Assembly (NCBI GenBank): GCA_025356475.1
Contig: JANXSX010000150.1
Location: forward strand, 124,001 to 188,000
DNA: 64,000 nt
Source: Isosphaeraceae bacterium
GTDB lineage: Bacteria; Planctomycetota; Planctomycetia; Isosphaerales; Isosphaeraceae
Direction of reading: 5' to 3'
Shown: one piece after another, positions 36,746 through 45,291 of the stretch
How the letters are laid out: each line of letters starts with the position of its first letter
Numbering within the stretch: position 1 is the stretch's first letter
Translations under genes and position numbers: made by a program
Notes under the pieces: model-generated
Told to the model about the DNA's origin: nothing
The model's database searches: none
What the model saw: the letters and a program-made list of their open reading frames with translations, nothing else

Positions 36746-37522
36746 GTGATTCCGGAAGAGACGCTCGCCGTCGCAAACCGTCAGGTCCGTTCTGCCCCGG
36801 CCCTTGCCCCGTTCAGTCCGTCCACCGGACCGCCGGACCGGAAGCCTTCAAGCGTCGTCAAAAATCCCGTTCGCGGCGATATGGTCAAGATTGTCGCGGC
36901 GCTAGCGCGTGAGATCTCACGTCCTCTCGCGTCGCTACGATCGGGATTTTACTACGCATGCAATCCCGAGATTATGGGCCAATCTGAGAGCGAAATCGAA
37001 GTCACTTCGACAAATGCCATGGCTGTGCTTTGTGATCAAATGTTAATCGAAGCCAGAACGATGCTGGATTCTGTGGCAGTCTTCGATCGTTCGACACGTT
37101 CTGCGCAAGGGACCTTTCAAACGACCGGTCTCCTCCTCGCCGTCGCACAGGAATTCGAATCCATTGCCAGCGCGAGACGAGTTCAACTCATCATCGACTG
37201 GAATGGGGTTGGAACTCAACTGCCACTTGATCCCGAGATGTGTCAACGAGCATTAAGTGGACTGGTCCGAGACGCAATCAACATGACCCCTCCAGGTGGT
37301 CTCGTTACCTTGCGGATATGCACAAATTTTGGGGGTTTGACGTTTGAAGTGATCGCGGAACGATCTGGACCGACCGATCAATCTTGCCTACGCCAGGTTG
37401 AGGAGTCCTCGTGGGGACCCGGGTTGATCCTGGCGCGTGCCCTGGTCGAGAGCCTGGGCGGGAGAATCGATCTCGTTATGGATCATCGGCAAAGCCAAAT
37501 TGCAATTGTGTTCAGCTCGTGA
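36746..37522 (+). CDS. Histidine-kinase-like protein lacking catalytic residues (probable pseudokinase)
   Basis: A 258-aa product from GTG 36746, directly after the BON-like stop; ATG 36881 is a possible shorter start. The first helix (LAREISRPLASLRSGF) aligns with a HisKA box, but Arg occupies the phosphoacceptor His position. The ATPase region keeps the shape of the fold (DPEMCQRALSGLVRDAINMT, then TPPGGLVTLRI). The N-box Asn residues are replaced (GLVRDA in place of NLLxNA), the DxGxG box is missing (AERSGP), and only a remnant of the last glycine box remains (WGPGLILARALVESLGG). It therefore looks like a non-catalytic kinase fold, perhaps a binding partner or phosphatase-type regulator of the ANTAR protein. 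The frame is intact, so it is not a pseudogene. Confidence 0.8.
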   Translation: MIPEETLAVANRQVRSAPALAPFSPSTGPPDRKPSSVVKNPVRGDMVKIVAALAREISRPLASLRSGFYYACNPEIMGQSESEIEVTSTNAMAVLCDQMLIEARTMLDSVAVFDRSTRSAQGTFQTTGLLLAVAQEFESIASARRVQLIIDWNGVGTQLPLDPEMCQRALSGLVRDAINMTPPGGLVTLRICTNFGGLTFEVIAERSGPTDQSCLRQVEESSWGPGLILARALVESLGGRIDLVMDHRQSQIAIVFSS

Positions 37523-37561
37523 CGATGCCTTGGACCATTCCCGATCCGAGGTCGACCCTCT

Positions 37562-38299
37562 TCAGACCACGACCGACCCCGGACGCCCGGCTCGGGGGGG
37601 TTCGACACAGAGGCGGATGGTCGTTCCGACTCCAACTGCACTTTGGATCGACATTGTCCCACGATGCCGCCGCCAGATTCCGTTGGCAATGCTCAATCCA
37701 ACACCCGGTCGGCCAGGCTTAGTCGTATAGAATGGTTCGATTGCATGTTTGAGAACGTCCTGGGTCATGCCGGGCCCATCATCGATCACCTCAAGGACGT
37801 ACCACCCTCGATGGTCGATTCGTGTCTTCAAGGTGATAACCATCTCCGGACTGGTCCGTGACTCAATGGAGTTAATCACCAAGTTTTCGATCATGTTGAC
37901 CAGATGGTTGACCTGGGCAGGAAAATGGATGGGGCCCGCTTCGAGTTCCACATGGAAGTGGATGCCCTCAGGAAGCGTGGCTCTGCGGGCTTCCGCAAAG
38001 ATTGTAACGACTTCGTTAAGACGGACGGTGCATGAATCTGGGGTCGTCAACGGACGTGTATAGTCGATCAATCGCCGGGCAACGCCCGAGGCTGCGACCG
38101 AAGTCCCCACGATATCGTCGATGAGACCATAGAGTTCCTCAATGGTCAGTGGCGCTGGGCGTAGTCGAAGCATCTCGACATTGCTCACGATCGCCGTGAA
38201 CGCATTGATCACATGATGGCCGACTGCGGACCCGAGATGACCAACATCGGTGAGATGGGTACTTGGGGACACCGAGTCGTTCGGCTCGTGAGGTGTCAT
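37562..38299 (-). CDS. Soluble histidine kinase
   Basis: A 245-aa cytoplasmic kinase with no sensor domain or membrane helix. The dimerisation box is GHHVINAFTAIVSNVEML with phosphoacceptor His28 or His29. The ATPase domain has MIENLVINSIES (N box), IDDGPGM (G1), EPFYTTKPGRPGVGLSIANGI (F and G2) and a GVGTTIRL end. It is compact and complete. The start overlaps the stop of the NPCBM gene by 4 bases (ATGA). It faces the ANTAR/BON/pseudokinase genes across a 39-base gap and could phosphorylate the ANTAR regulator, but this is only inferred from proximity. Confidence 0.9.
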   Translation of the reverse strand: MTPHEPNDSVSPSTHLTDVGHLGSAVGHHVINAFTAIVSNVEMLRLRPAPLTIEELYGLIDDIVGTSVAASGVARRLIDYTRPLTTPDSCTVRLNEVVTIFAEARRATLPEGIHFHVELEAGPIHFPAQVNHLVNMIENLVINSIESRTSPEMVITLKTRIDHRGWYVLEVIDDGPGMTQDVLKHAIEPFYTTKPGRPGVGLSIANGIWRRHRGTMSIQSAVGVGTTIRLCVEPPRAGRPGSVVV

Positions 38300-39522
38300 T
38301 CGGTTGGGCCTGTTCCCAACTCCCGGATCAGTCGAGCGTCTGCCCAGTCGGCAATATCGCGCACATTACCCCGCGCCCCGAAGTCCGTCTCCAAGATCAG
38401 GACCTTGGCGTCACCGAGTTCCACGTCGATCTGAAGTGGGGGATCACCCGCCGCCATCAGCTCCGAAGTCACGACCGCAGTCCGGTCGAGCCAGACTCGG
38501 AACTTCACACTGCCCAGGGCTCCCCCTCGATCATCAACTCCGACGCTCGCCTGGAAGCGACGATCCCCCGGATTCAACCGATAAGCGAGCAGCGTTTGGC
38601 TCTGGGTACCGATGCCCCGGTCGAAGGGCTGACCCCCCATTCGCATCATGGCACCATCGACGGTTTGATTGCGTGCGTAAGGGCGAACCGGGCCGACATA
38701 AGGTTTGTATTGAACTCGACTCGCCTCCCGATCCGAGAGCCAAACGATGGCCTCGTCAGCAGCGGTGAGACGAAAGATCTCGGCCTGGGAGACGCGAATC
38801 GGGACTCCGAAGCGAGTGTCCGCGACGAGCTGCCCTTGTTCGATTCGTGGCAGAGTGACACCCAATCGGGAGCCATCGGTCAGACATAACTCCCAGTAGG
38901 CGGCCTTAGGCCTGGGATAGCTCACAACGGTCGGGTCGAAGCCGACCGCGAGCACGCCTGGCCGATCAAGATTGAGCCGTTTGCCGTTAATCTGCATTGC
39001 GATGACGGTCTCTTCCACTCCGAGCAAACCGCCCGACTGTCGGTCTCCGTTACTCAACCAAGCAACTTCACCAATTCGCGGCTCGGTGCGGGCTCGACGG
39101 ATGAGGCTATCCCACCGGTCGAGATCCGAGGGGGGGTTGAGAATCATCCCCAGGCATGCGTCGGTAGGAAGTGTCAACGCCCCGAATGCGAGCGAGTTGA
39201 GCTGGATTCCAGCTTCGGTCATTTTGCCCACGGACGCTCGATAGAGGATATCTCCATCAGGGAAGACGATGACCCCCCCCTCAGGTCGGATCGGCACGAC
39301 GGTCGGATCCGCCCGTCCAACCTTGTAAACGCTTTCGATCGGGCGCGTGAATTCCGTACCATCACTGGCAACCAGCCGTAAATCGCCCTTCGGCCCAAAC
39401 CCTCGAATTCGCCCACGCACCGATTTTCCATCGAGACCAACCACAACAAAGAGTGGGTCGGAAGGGGATGGTGAATCGAGCGGCACAAGGCTGAGGCTTA
39501 AGAAGCAAAGGGTGGCGAACAC
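38296..39522 (-). CDS. Secreted NPCBM-domain protein
   Basis: A 408-aa protein from GTG 39522 (GAGG about 9 bases upstream) with a short N-terminal signal peptide (FATLCFLSLSLVPLDSP). The middle part is beta-rich with repeated GxV or SNGD-type strands. The C-terminal 145 residues match an NPCBM (novel putative carbohydrate-binding module) domain: YARNQTVDG, FDRGIGTQSQTLLAYRL, FQASVGVDD, VKFRVWLD and VLILETDFG. It may bind glycans in the periplasm or at the cell surface. It is probably downstream in the same operon as the prenyltransferase-repeat gene (46-base gap) and is coupled to the following kinase gene. Confidence 0.88.
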   Translation of the reverse strand: MFATLCFLSLSLVPLDSPSPSDPLFVVVGLDGKSVRGRIRGFGPKGDLRLVASDGTEFTRPIESVYKVGRADPTVVPIRPEGGVIVFPDGDILYRASVGKMTEAGIQLNSLAFGALTLPTDACLGMILNPPSDLDRWDSLIRRARTEPRIGEVAWLSNGDRQSGGLLGVEETVIAMQINGKRLNLDRPGVLAVGFDPTVVSYPRPKAAYWELCLTDGSRLGVTLPRIEQGQLVADTRFGVPIRVSQAEIFRLTAADEAIVWLSDREASRVQYKPYVGPVRPYARNQTVDGAMMRMGGQPFDRGIGTQSQTLLAYRLNPGDRRFQASVGVDDRGGALGSVKFRVWLDRTAVVTSELMAAGDPPLQIDVELGDAKVLILETDFGARGNVRDIADWADARLIRELGTGPTE

Positions 39523-39568
39523 AACCGGTGCCTCATGTATTAAAGAAAAATCATCACCGCATCTTCAC

Positions 39569-40654
39569 TCATCGTTGGAAGATGGGCAAGTAACTATTGG
39601 GGATCTGAAGAATAATTAGCGCCATGGCCGTACCATATTCCTGGCAGATGGAATCTTGCCAGAAGCCTTGCGGCATCTGAGTACGGATCAACTCCTCGCG
39701 AATTGGCGGAAACCAGCTCGCCCAGTCGTCTCCCCCACGGATCCACATCGCCTGGGCTGCGTAGTAGTGCCCATAGAACTTGTGGCTATAGCGCTGGCCG
39801 AACTTGATCTCGGGAACAAACTGTTTGAGGTAAGCGATCCCGGAGTCGATCTCCTTCGACTCATAGACACCTGTACTTTGCAAAGCAACGATACCGGCCG
39901 CAGACCGAGGGAATGCGCTTGCCCCCCCCTGGAGCATATAGCGAAAGCCACCGTCGGTATTTTGGGCATTCTTGACATACTTCAGGCAGGCGTCGACGGT
40001 CTCCTTGGGGACAAAGAGGCCTGCGTTCCTGGCTGCGCGTAAGGCGTTGATCTGGCAAATTGTCACCGAGATGTCCGCGTCCTTCCGAGCTGGCTGGTAA
40101 CGCCAACCTCCCTCGTCGTTCTGCGTGTCAATGATCAGCCGGACGGCCTTCTGAAGCTTCTCACGAATGTCCGCGCGATGAGTCATCCCGTAGGCTTCGG
40201 CCAAGAACAGGCAGCCGAATCCGTGCGAGTACATCGGCCCATGGGTGGCCGCCGAGGGGACGGCGATAAATCCTGCCGGGGAGGTATTGTCCATCACATA
40301 AAGCAAAGCCTTGTCAATCTGAGCTCCGAATGGGCCCCGTCCCGGGCTTGATCCATTCGACATGAAGGCGAGGCCAGCGAGGCTGGTCACCGCGATATTA
40401 CCCCGATACGTACCGGTCCCATAGGAACCGTCGGCATTCTGTTGTTTCGAAAGCCAGGCCAGGCCGGTCTCGATTGCCCGATCGGTATTGGGAGTCATCA
40501 TTTCCAAGGTGCCTTCGGGCAGATCACCGCGCTGACCTTCGACGAAGCCCCCCTCTCCCTTAACCGCTTTCTGCTGGGCGAGGGATGGAGAGATCAATAC
40601 CGCTAGGGCAAAGCTTGCGATTATCAGAGATCGCCAGGCGAATGTGATGGACAT
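39569..40654 (-). CDS. Prenyltransferase/squalene oxidase repeat-containing secreted protein
   Basis: A 361-aa protein. ATG 40654 has GGGAGGA 9 bases upstream and is preferred over a TTG three codons earlier. A signal peptide (about 1-28) is followed by an alpha/alpha barrel of repeats with QW-like motifs: KQQNADGSYGTGTYRG, TQNDEGGWRYQP, KNAQNTDGGFRYM. The catalytic DxDD motif of squalene-hopene cyclases is not evident, so a non-cyclase, structural or binding role is likely. Such proteins commonly end MoxR/Bat-type operons in planctomycetes. It lies 5 bases after the preceding charged protein gene. Confidence 0.92.
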   Translation of the reverse strand: MSITFAWRSLIIASFALAVLISPSLAQQKAVKGEGGFVEGQRGDLPEGTLEMMTPNTDRAIETGLAWLSKQQNADGSYGTGTYRGNIAVTSLAGLAFMSNGSSPGRGPFGAQIDKALLYVMDNTSPAGFIAVPSAATHGPMYSHGFGCLFLAEAYGMTHRADIREKLQKAVRLIIDTQNDEGGWRYQPARKDADISVTICQINALRAARNAGLFVPKETVDACLKYVKNAQNTDGGFRYMLQGGASAFPRSAAGIVALQSTGVYESKEIDSGIAYLKQFVPEIKFGQRYSHKFYGHYYAAQAMWIRGGDDWASWFPPIREELIRTQMPQGFWQDSICQEYGTAMALIILQIPNSYLPIFQR

Positions 40655-40659
40655 CAGTA

Positions 40660-41595
40660 TCAATCCTCCCGGGAAAGGCTCTTCTTAGAAACCGCCAGGT
40701 AGTAACGCTTGATCAGTTCATCCTTCGCAGGGAGCGGCTCTTCCTTGAAGATGTTTGCCATATCCTCACGAAGCTTGGAATCGAGGTGCCCCCAAATATC
40801 CTTGCTCTGATTCATGACCGTCCGCGCGGTCGGCTTCTGTGGCTTCGTGGCCTGAGTCCCGTTCGCCATCGCTCCCGGTTGCTGGCCCGGATCATTACCA
40901 GGCTTCATTGGGCCGGGCTTTTCACCAGGCTTGGGCTTCTTACTCTTCTGTTGCATCTGGGTCTGACGCATCTGTTCAATCATTTGATCAACATTTTTGA
41001 CGATCTGTACTTGCCGTTGACGCGTCTGTTCACCGGTATCGGTCTCTTTGAGACGCTGCTCAACGTCACGCATCTGCTTGACAAGTTCGGCCATCGGTCC
41101 CTTACCGCCCCCCTCCCCGTCGTCCCCTTTTTTCTTCTTCTGACGCCCGGTCAGCTCTTCGAGCCGCTCGTCGATTGGCTTATCTTTGGCGTCAGGCTGG
41201 TTCGGATCGGTTGCACCTGGCTTGGGCGGGGGCATAGGAGCATCTTGGGGCGGACCCTTCTTTTTATCGTCGGGAGCGGGCTTCTCTTTGGTCTCTCCCA
41301 GAGTTCCTAAAAGGTCGTCGATATCTTTATCTTTGGTATCCACTTGCCCTTTGGAGCGGTCCCCCTTTGCCTTGGAGGGATCGAGTTTGGGCTTGGCGTC
41401 AGTTTTTAGTTTGGGGGCAGGAGTGTCCTTGACGGACGAGCCGCCTCCCGCAGCTTCGAGGAGCTTATCGATCTCGTCATCTGGTTTCGCCGCAGGCTTG
41501 GGATCCTGCGCCGAGGCCACGAAGATGACGAAGGGTGCGACCAGTGTCGCCAGTGAGGCCGCGACGAGGCGGCGGAATCGCGTCGACATGGTCAT
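40660..41595 (-). CDS. Secreted or anchored low-complexity charged protein
   Basis: A 311-aa product starting at ATG 41595, which overlaps the upstream stop by 4 bases. A signal peptide or anchor (about 8-30) is followed by about 150 residues rich in Lys, Asp and Pro, with repeated DDLL/DKLL acidic-hydrophobic patches (DEIDKLLEAAGG, DKDIDDLLGTLG) and a predicted helical region with MRDVEQRLKETD and MIEQMRQTQMQQ. The C-terminus (IWGHLDSKLREDM, then LIKRYYLAVSKKSL) is a conserved-looking helix pair. I do not recognise a named domain. Strong coupling to the DUF4175-like gene suggests a common complex. Confidence 0.8.
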   Translation of the reverse strand: MTMSTRFRRLVAASLATLVAPFVIFVASAQDPKPAAKPDDEIDKLLEAAGGGSSVKDTPAPKLKTDAKPKLDPSKAKGDRSKGQVDTKDKDIDDLLGTLGETKEKPAPDDKKKGPPQDAPMPPPKPGATDPNQPDAKDKPIDERLEELTGRQKKKKGDDGEGGGKGPMAELVKQMRDVEQRLKETDTGEQTRQRQVQIVKNVDQMIEQMRQTQMQQKSKKPKPGEKPGPMKPGNDPGQQPGAMANGTQATKPQKPTARTVMNQSKDIWGHLDSKLREDMANIFKEEPLPAKDELIKRYYLAVSKKSLSRED

Positions 41596-44500
41596 TGCTC
41601 CGCATCGCTTTTCTTGGGCTTGGACATGTCGCGGACGAGGTCGGCGAGTGTCCCCTGGTCGGTTTGTAGCTTGGCGATCTCATCGTCTTGTTCAGGAGTG
41701 AACGCCTTGTTCCGGCGCTTCAACTCATCGAAGAATTCCGTCCGGTCATTGATCTCTTGCTGGAGTGTCCTGAGCATCCTCAGTTGAGCCGCCGCCGGGA
41801 TTCCGTCTCCTTGTGAGCCACCGCCAGGCTGATCTCCTCCAGGCGGGCTATCCCCCTGCTGCTGTCCGCCGTTCTTGGGCGGGTCGGGCTTGAGCGAGGC
41901 AACGAGCTGCTTGAAGCGGTCGGCTGAAGATTGAGCGATCCGCTGAGTATCCTCATCCGTCTTGCGGGCCTGGAGCCGCTTCGTCGCATCGTCCATCGTT
42001 GCAGCGACCCGCTTGAGGATCAGGGAGAAGATCGGGGCACCGTCGAGTTTCTCGGTAAGCTCGTCGGTCTCGTCTTTCATGGCCCGCTCGACTCTTGACA
42101 GGTCGAGGACGCCGGCGCGTTGGGCATCAGTGAGTTTGCCCCCCGCATCCGTTCGGGATTTCTCATAACCTTTAATCTCATCGACGAGCTTCTGTTGACG
42201 TTCGGAGAGGGATTTCAGGCTGTCGCCCATCTTGGCGATCTGTTCGTTGGCGAGTTGCTCCTCAGCCTCCTTACGAGTCTGTTCGAGCTCTTCCTTCGCC
42301 TCTTCCAGGTCTTTCAGAGCCTCTTCCTGATCCTTCTCCGCCTGCTCGCCCTGTTCACCTTGGTCGTCGTCGAGTTCCTGTCCCGCCTTTGCCATCTTTG
42401 CCGCCGCTTTCTCGCCGGCAGCGGCAGCGCTATCGGCACGAAGCTTCTTGAGCTTCTGGAGCTGTTTCTTGGCTTCTGCCTCGATCTTCTTCTGCTCTTT
42501 ACCGAGCTTCTGAAGTTCCTCCGTCCGCTTCTGCTTATCGGGGATCGCCTTTGCCTCTTTGGTTTTCTTGAGGTTCTCGGTCTGACGAGCCTTGAGCTTA
42601 TCCAGCTCTTTCTCCGCCTCTTTAAGTTCCTTGACGAGCCGTTCGAGTTCTTTATCGCGACGGTTCTGAACCTGGTCGAGCAAGTCTTTCAACTCTTGCT
42701 TGGCCTGGTCCTGATTCTTCTGTGCGTTACCAACCTGATTCTTCGCGAGTTGGTCGGCCGCCTCCCCCATCTTGCCAGCGGTATTCTTATCCTTACTCTC
42801 TTCGGCTGCCCCCTTGAGCGCACCCGCCGCCAGGGGGTCTTCCGACTCCATCCGACCCGCCATCTCTTTCATCTTCTCCTGGATTGCCTGAAGGGCTCGG
42901 GCAACTTCGTTTTGCCGACCCCCCAGATTCTCGAGCGCTGCCTTTTGTTCGTTGGTCAGGTCTTTGAGTTCTTTGCCCTGAAGTTCCTTGCCTTGCGAAT
43001 CCTTCTGCTCACCAGCGGCAGCGGTCTCTTTCATCACTTGTTCTTGGGATTTAATCGCTTGCTGGATATCACGAACGACTTGAGTCTGGGTGTCGAATCG
43101 GCTCAAAGAATCGAGCATTTTTTGAAGTTCGTCGGCGATCGCCTTTTGGTTCTTATCAGCCTGGCCAAGAGCCTCCTTGGCTCGTTCGACCGGCTTGCCC
43201 GCCTCCGGGCTTGAGGGCTTTGGATCGCCGGGTTTGCCTGGATTTTGGTCTGTTGGAGTCTGAGCTTTGGCCGGGTCAGAGTTCTGCTTCGCGGCGTCCT
43301 TGGCCTGATCACCAAGCCCCTTGTTGGCGCGGGTAAGGTTCTGCTCTGCGTTTGCGAGGCTTTGCTCCTTGATGCGATCGATGGCCTGTTGCATGCTGGC
43401 AAGTTGTTCTTCGGTCTCTTTGTCGTTGATTTTGAAATTCTTGAGGTCATCGCCGAGGCGCTGGATCTTTTCTTCGAGCCCATCGGACTTGCTCGTGATC
43501 CGTCCTGACACCTGACGCTGGATCATTTCGGCGTTCGCAAGTTGCTCTCGATCTTTAGGGGCGATCTCATTGGTGCGGTCGAGGGTTCGGATCGCCTCTT
43601 CGACTGGTCGCCGGGCTTGTTTCTGCATCTCGTTGATGCGTTGCGCTTCATCGCGAATCGCACGCTGCTGTTCGTCGAGCTGTTGCTTGGCGTCGTCATC
43701 GGAGATGATTCGCAAGCGAAGCTCTCGGCTCTTTCCAAGATTGGGACCGTTGGGATCGAGGTAATCACGCGCATCTGCGTAGTAATAGATGATCGAGTTT
43801 GGTTCCAGACCGAGCGGGGCCAGATCCCAGTTGAAGCTGATCTCGTGATGGGTGACGGGTCCCCCCTCTTCACGGGTCGGCCCCTCCCAGAGATTCATGA
43901 CAACCTCTTGGCTCGGCTCCGAGTTGCCGACCGAGATCTTGTAAACAATTCGGGCATTGTGAAGGCCAAAATCATCATCAAGCATGATCTTGATCGGGAC
44001 CGTAGCGATCGCCGGTACATCCCGATCGTTCGATGGTTGAGTGATCGTTACCCGAGGTGCCTCGTCCTTCTGGGCGCGAACGTCGTACCGGGTCGCCTCC
44101 TGGCTCTTGAATCCCTCGGTATCCACCAGTGCGAGATAGAAGGCTTGGGTCGTCGTGACGTCAAAAGCTGCGGCGATCCTGCTGGTATTGCCGGGCACCA
44201 AAGTGGCCACCGACTCCTCAGCCTTATCGCCCTGGAACATCGTCACTTTATTCAGTGGCTTGTTGGCTCGACCGGTCAACTCGATACGCGAGCCGACGAC
44301 GGCCTTGACCTGGGTGTTGCCGGGCGCAAGCGTGCTAGGCTCAAGGCCCGTATAGACAGGAGGGGTGATCTTCACGATAAGTTCTTCAAGAACTGGGGGA
44401 GGCACGACGGCGACATCGAACCAGCTCGTTGAATCGTCCCCCGCCGCGACCATGAACTCGAAGGGTCGTGTCACGGTCTCGATCCGACCACGGAAGGTTC

Positions 44501-45233
44501 CGCCTTCAACGGGACGGAGCGACTCAACCACCTTTTCGCCATCGGCAAACTTATAAGTCACTTTTGCTGATGACGGCATCCGTTCACCAGAGGCGATGGC
44601 GACGGCCAGGTTGAACGCTTCCCCTCGGGCGACCCTCTTCGGTGCCTCGGTCAAGGTGAGATGGGTCTGTTGAGGCCATCGGGCGGAGCTATACGGGGCG
44701 AAGAAGCGAACGAGGCCTATCCGCGACAGCTCAGGCTCGGCGACGACGAATATCCCGGCGATGCCAAGCGCCCCCAGCCCAGCGAGCATCGCTTTACGCG
44801 CGGGACTAGGGTCGATCACTTCGCCAAAATCGATGGTCTCAGTCTCTTTGAGCGTCTGGTTGATCGTTGCTTGCCGGAGTGCAGCAGACCCCGGAGCGGT
44901 GTCGCTCTCGCGAAGAAACTGGACCGTACTCGCGAGCCGGTCGTTCAGACCTGGCCAGCGTTCCTCAATCCGAAGCGCGATATCCAAGTCGCGGAACCGA
45001 ACGACCAGCGGTCGGACCACATGCCGGACTGCCAAGGTCGCACCGAGTCCAATCACAGCAATCAGCGCAGCGACACGGACTTCGGGAACGAGGTGAACAA
45101 ACCAGTCGGAGAGGCAAGCGACGAGGATGGCTGGAACGACACTCGCGATGACAAGGCTCATCCCATGGAGGGCGAGCAGGCGGCGGACCCGACTTCGGAG
45201 CAAGCCGAGGCGTGATTCCAGGTGGCGTTGCAT
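41592..45233 (-). CDS. DUF4175-like membrane protein with very long coiled coil
   Basis: A 1213-aa protein from ATG 45233. It has two N-terminal membrane helices (about 24-75), a third near 165-185, then a beta-rich region (about 200-520) with a YYADARDYLDPNGPN segment and EAPRVTITQP strands typical of the DUF4175-like proteins of MoxR/Bat operons. From about 530 to 1080 there is an extended Lys/Glu/Gln/Ala-rich coiled coil. The C-terminal part is Gly/Gln-rich, then helical (LRTLQQEINDRTEFFDELKRR). It probably spans the periplasm as a structural or scaffolding partner. Translation is coupled to the downstream gene, and 58 bases separate it from the VWA gene upstream. The antisense strand shows long open frames because of the repetitive codons; these are not genes. 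Confidence 0.9.
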   Translation of the reverse strand: MQRHLESRLGLLRSRVRRLLALHGMSLVIASVVPAILVACLSDWFVHLVPEVRVAALIAVIGLGATLAVRHVVRPLVVRFRDLDIALRIEERWPGLNDRLASTVQFLRESDTAPGSAALRQATINQTLKETETIDFGEVIDPSPARKAMLAGLGALGIAGIFVVAEPELSRIGLVRFFAPYSSARWPQQTHLTLTEAPKRVARGEAFNLAVAIASGERMPSSAKVTYKFADGEKVVESLRPVEGGTFRGRIETVTRPFEFMVAAGDDSTSWFDVAVVPPPVLEELIVKITPPVYTGLEPSTLAPGNTQVKAVVGSRIELTGRANKPLNKVTMFQGDKAEESVATLVPGNTSRIAAAFDVTTTQAFYLALVDTEGFKSQEATRYDVRAQKDEAPRVTITQPSNDRDVPAIATVPIKIMLDDDFGLHNARIVYKISVGNSEPSQEVVMNLWEGPTREEGGPVTHHEISFNWDLAPLGLEPNSIIYYYADARDYLDPNGPNLGKSRELRLRIISDDDAKQQLDEQQRAIRDEAQRINEMQKQARRPVEEAIRTLDRTNEIAPKDREQLANAEMIQRQVSGRITSKSDGLEEKIQRLGDDLKNFKINDKETEEQLASMQQAIDRIKEQSLANAEQNLTRANKGLGDQAKDAAKQNSDPAKAQTPTDQNPGKPGDPKPSSPEAGKPVERAKEALGQADKNQKAIADELQKMLDSLSRFDTQTQVVRDIQQAIKSQEQVMKETAAAGEQKDSQGKELQGKELKDLTNEQKAALENLGGRQNEVARALQAIQEKMKEMAGRMESEDPLAAGALKGAAEESKDKNTAGKMGEAADQLAKNQVGNAQKNQDQAKQELKDLLDQVQNRRDKELERLVKELKEAEKELDKLKARQTENLKKTKEAKAIPDKQKRTEELQKLGKEQKKIEAEAKKQLQKLKKLRADSAAAAGEKAAAKMAKAGQELDDDQGEQGEQAEKDQEEALKDLEEAKEELEQTRKEAEEQLANEQIAKMGDSLKSLSERQQKLVDEIKGYEKSRTDAGGKLTDAQRAGVLDLSRVERAMKDETDELTEKLDGAPIFSLILKRVAATMDDATKRLQARKTDEDTQRIAQSSADRFKQLVASLKPDPPKNGGQQQGDSPPGGDQPGGGSQGDGIPAAAQLRMLRTLQQEINDRTEFFDELKRRNKAFTPEQDDEIAKLQTDQGTLADLVRDMSKPKKSDAEQ

Positions 45234-45291
45234 CTCGAACGGCCTCCTGCCCAGGGGAGCTGGGCCGAGTCTTAGGGATATGTAACTTAAA

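Noticed and set aside
36746-37522. Active histidine kinase
   Set aside because: Phosphoacceptor His, N-box Asn residues and the DxGxG box are missing, so activity is not claimed.
39569-40654. Squalene-hopene cyclase
   Set aside because: QW-type repeats are present but the protein is about half the usual length, has a signal peptide and lacks an evident DxDD motif, so only a repeat-containing protein is called.
42120-43214. 364-aa plus-strand open frame, very Leu/Phe-rich, looking like a membrane protein
   Set aside because: It is the antisense of the Lys/Glu/Gln-rich coiled coil of the DUF4175-like gene; the hydrophobic look comes from the complement of AAG and GAG codons. No ribosome-binding site or family resemblance.
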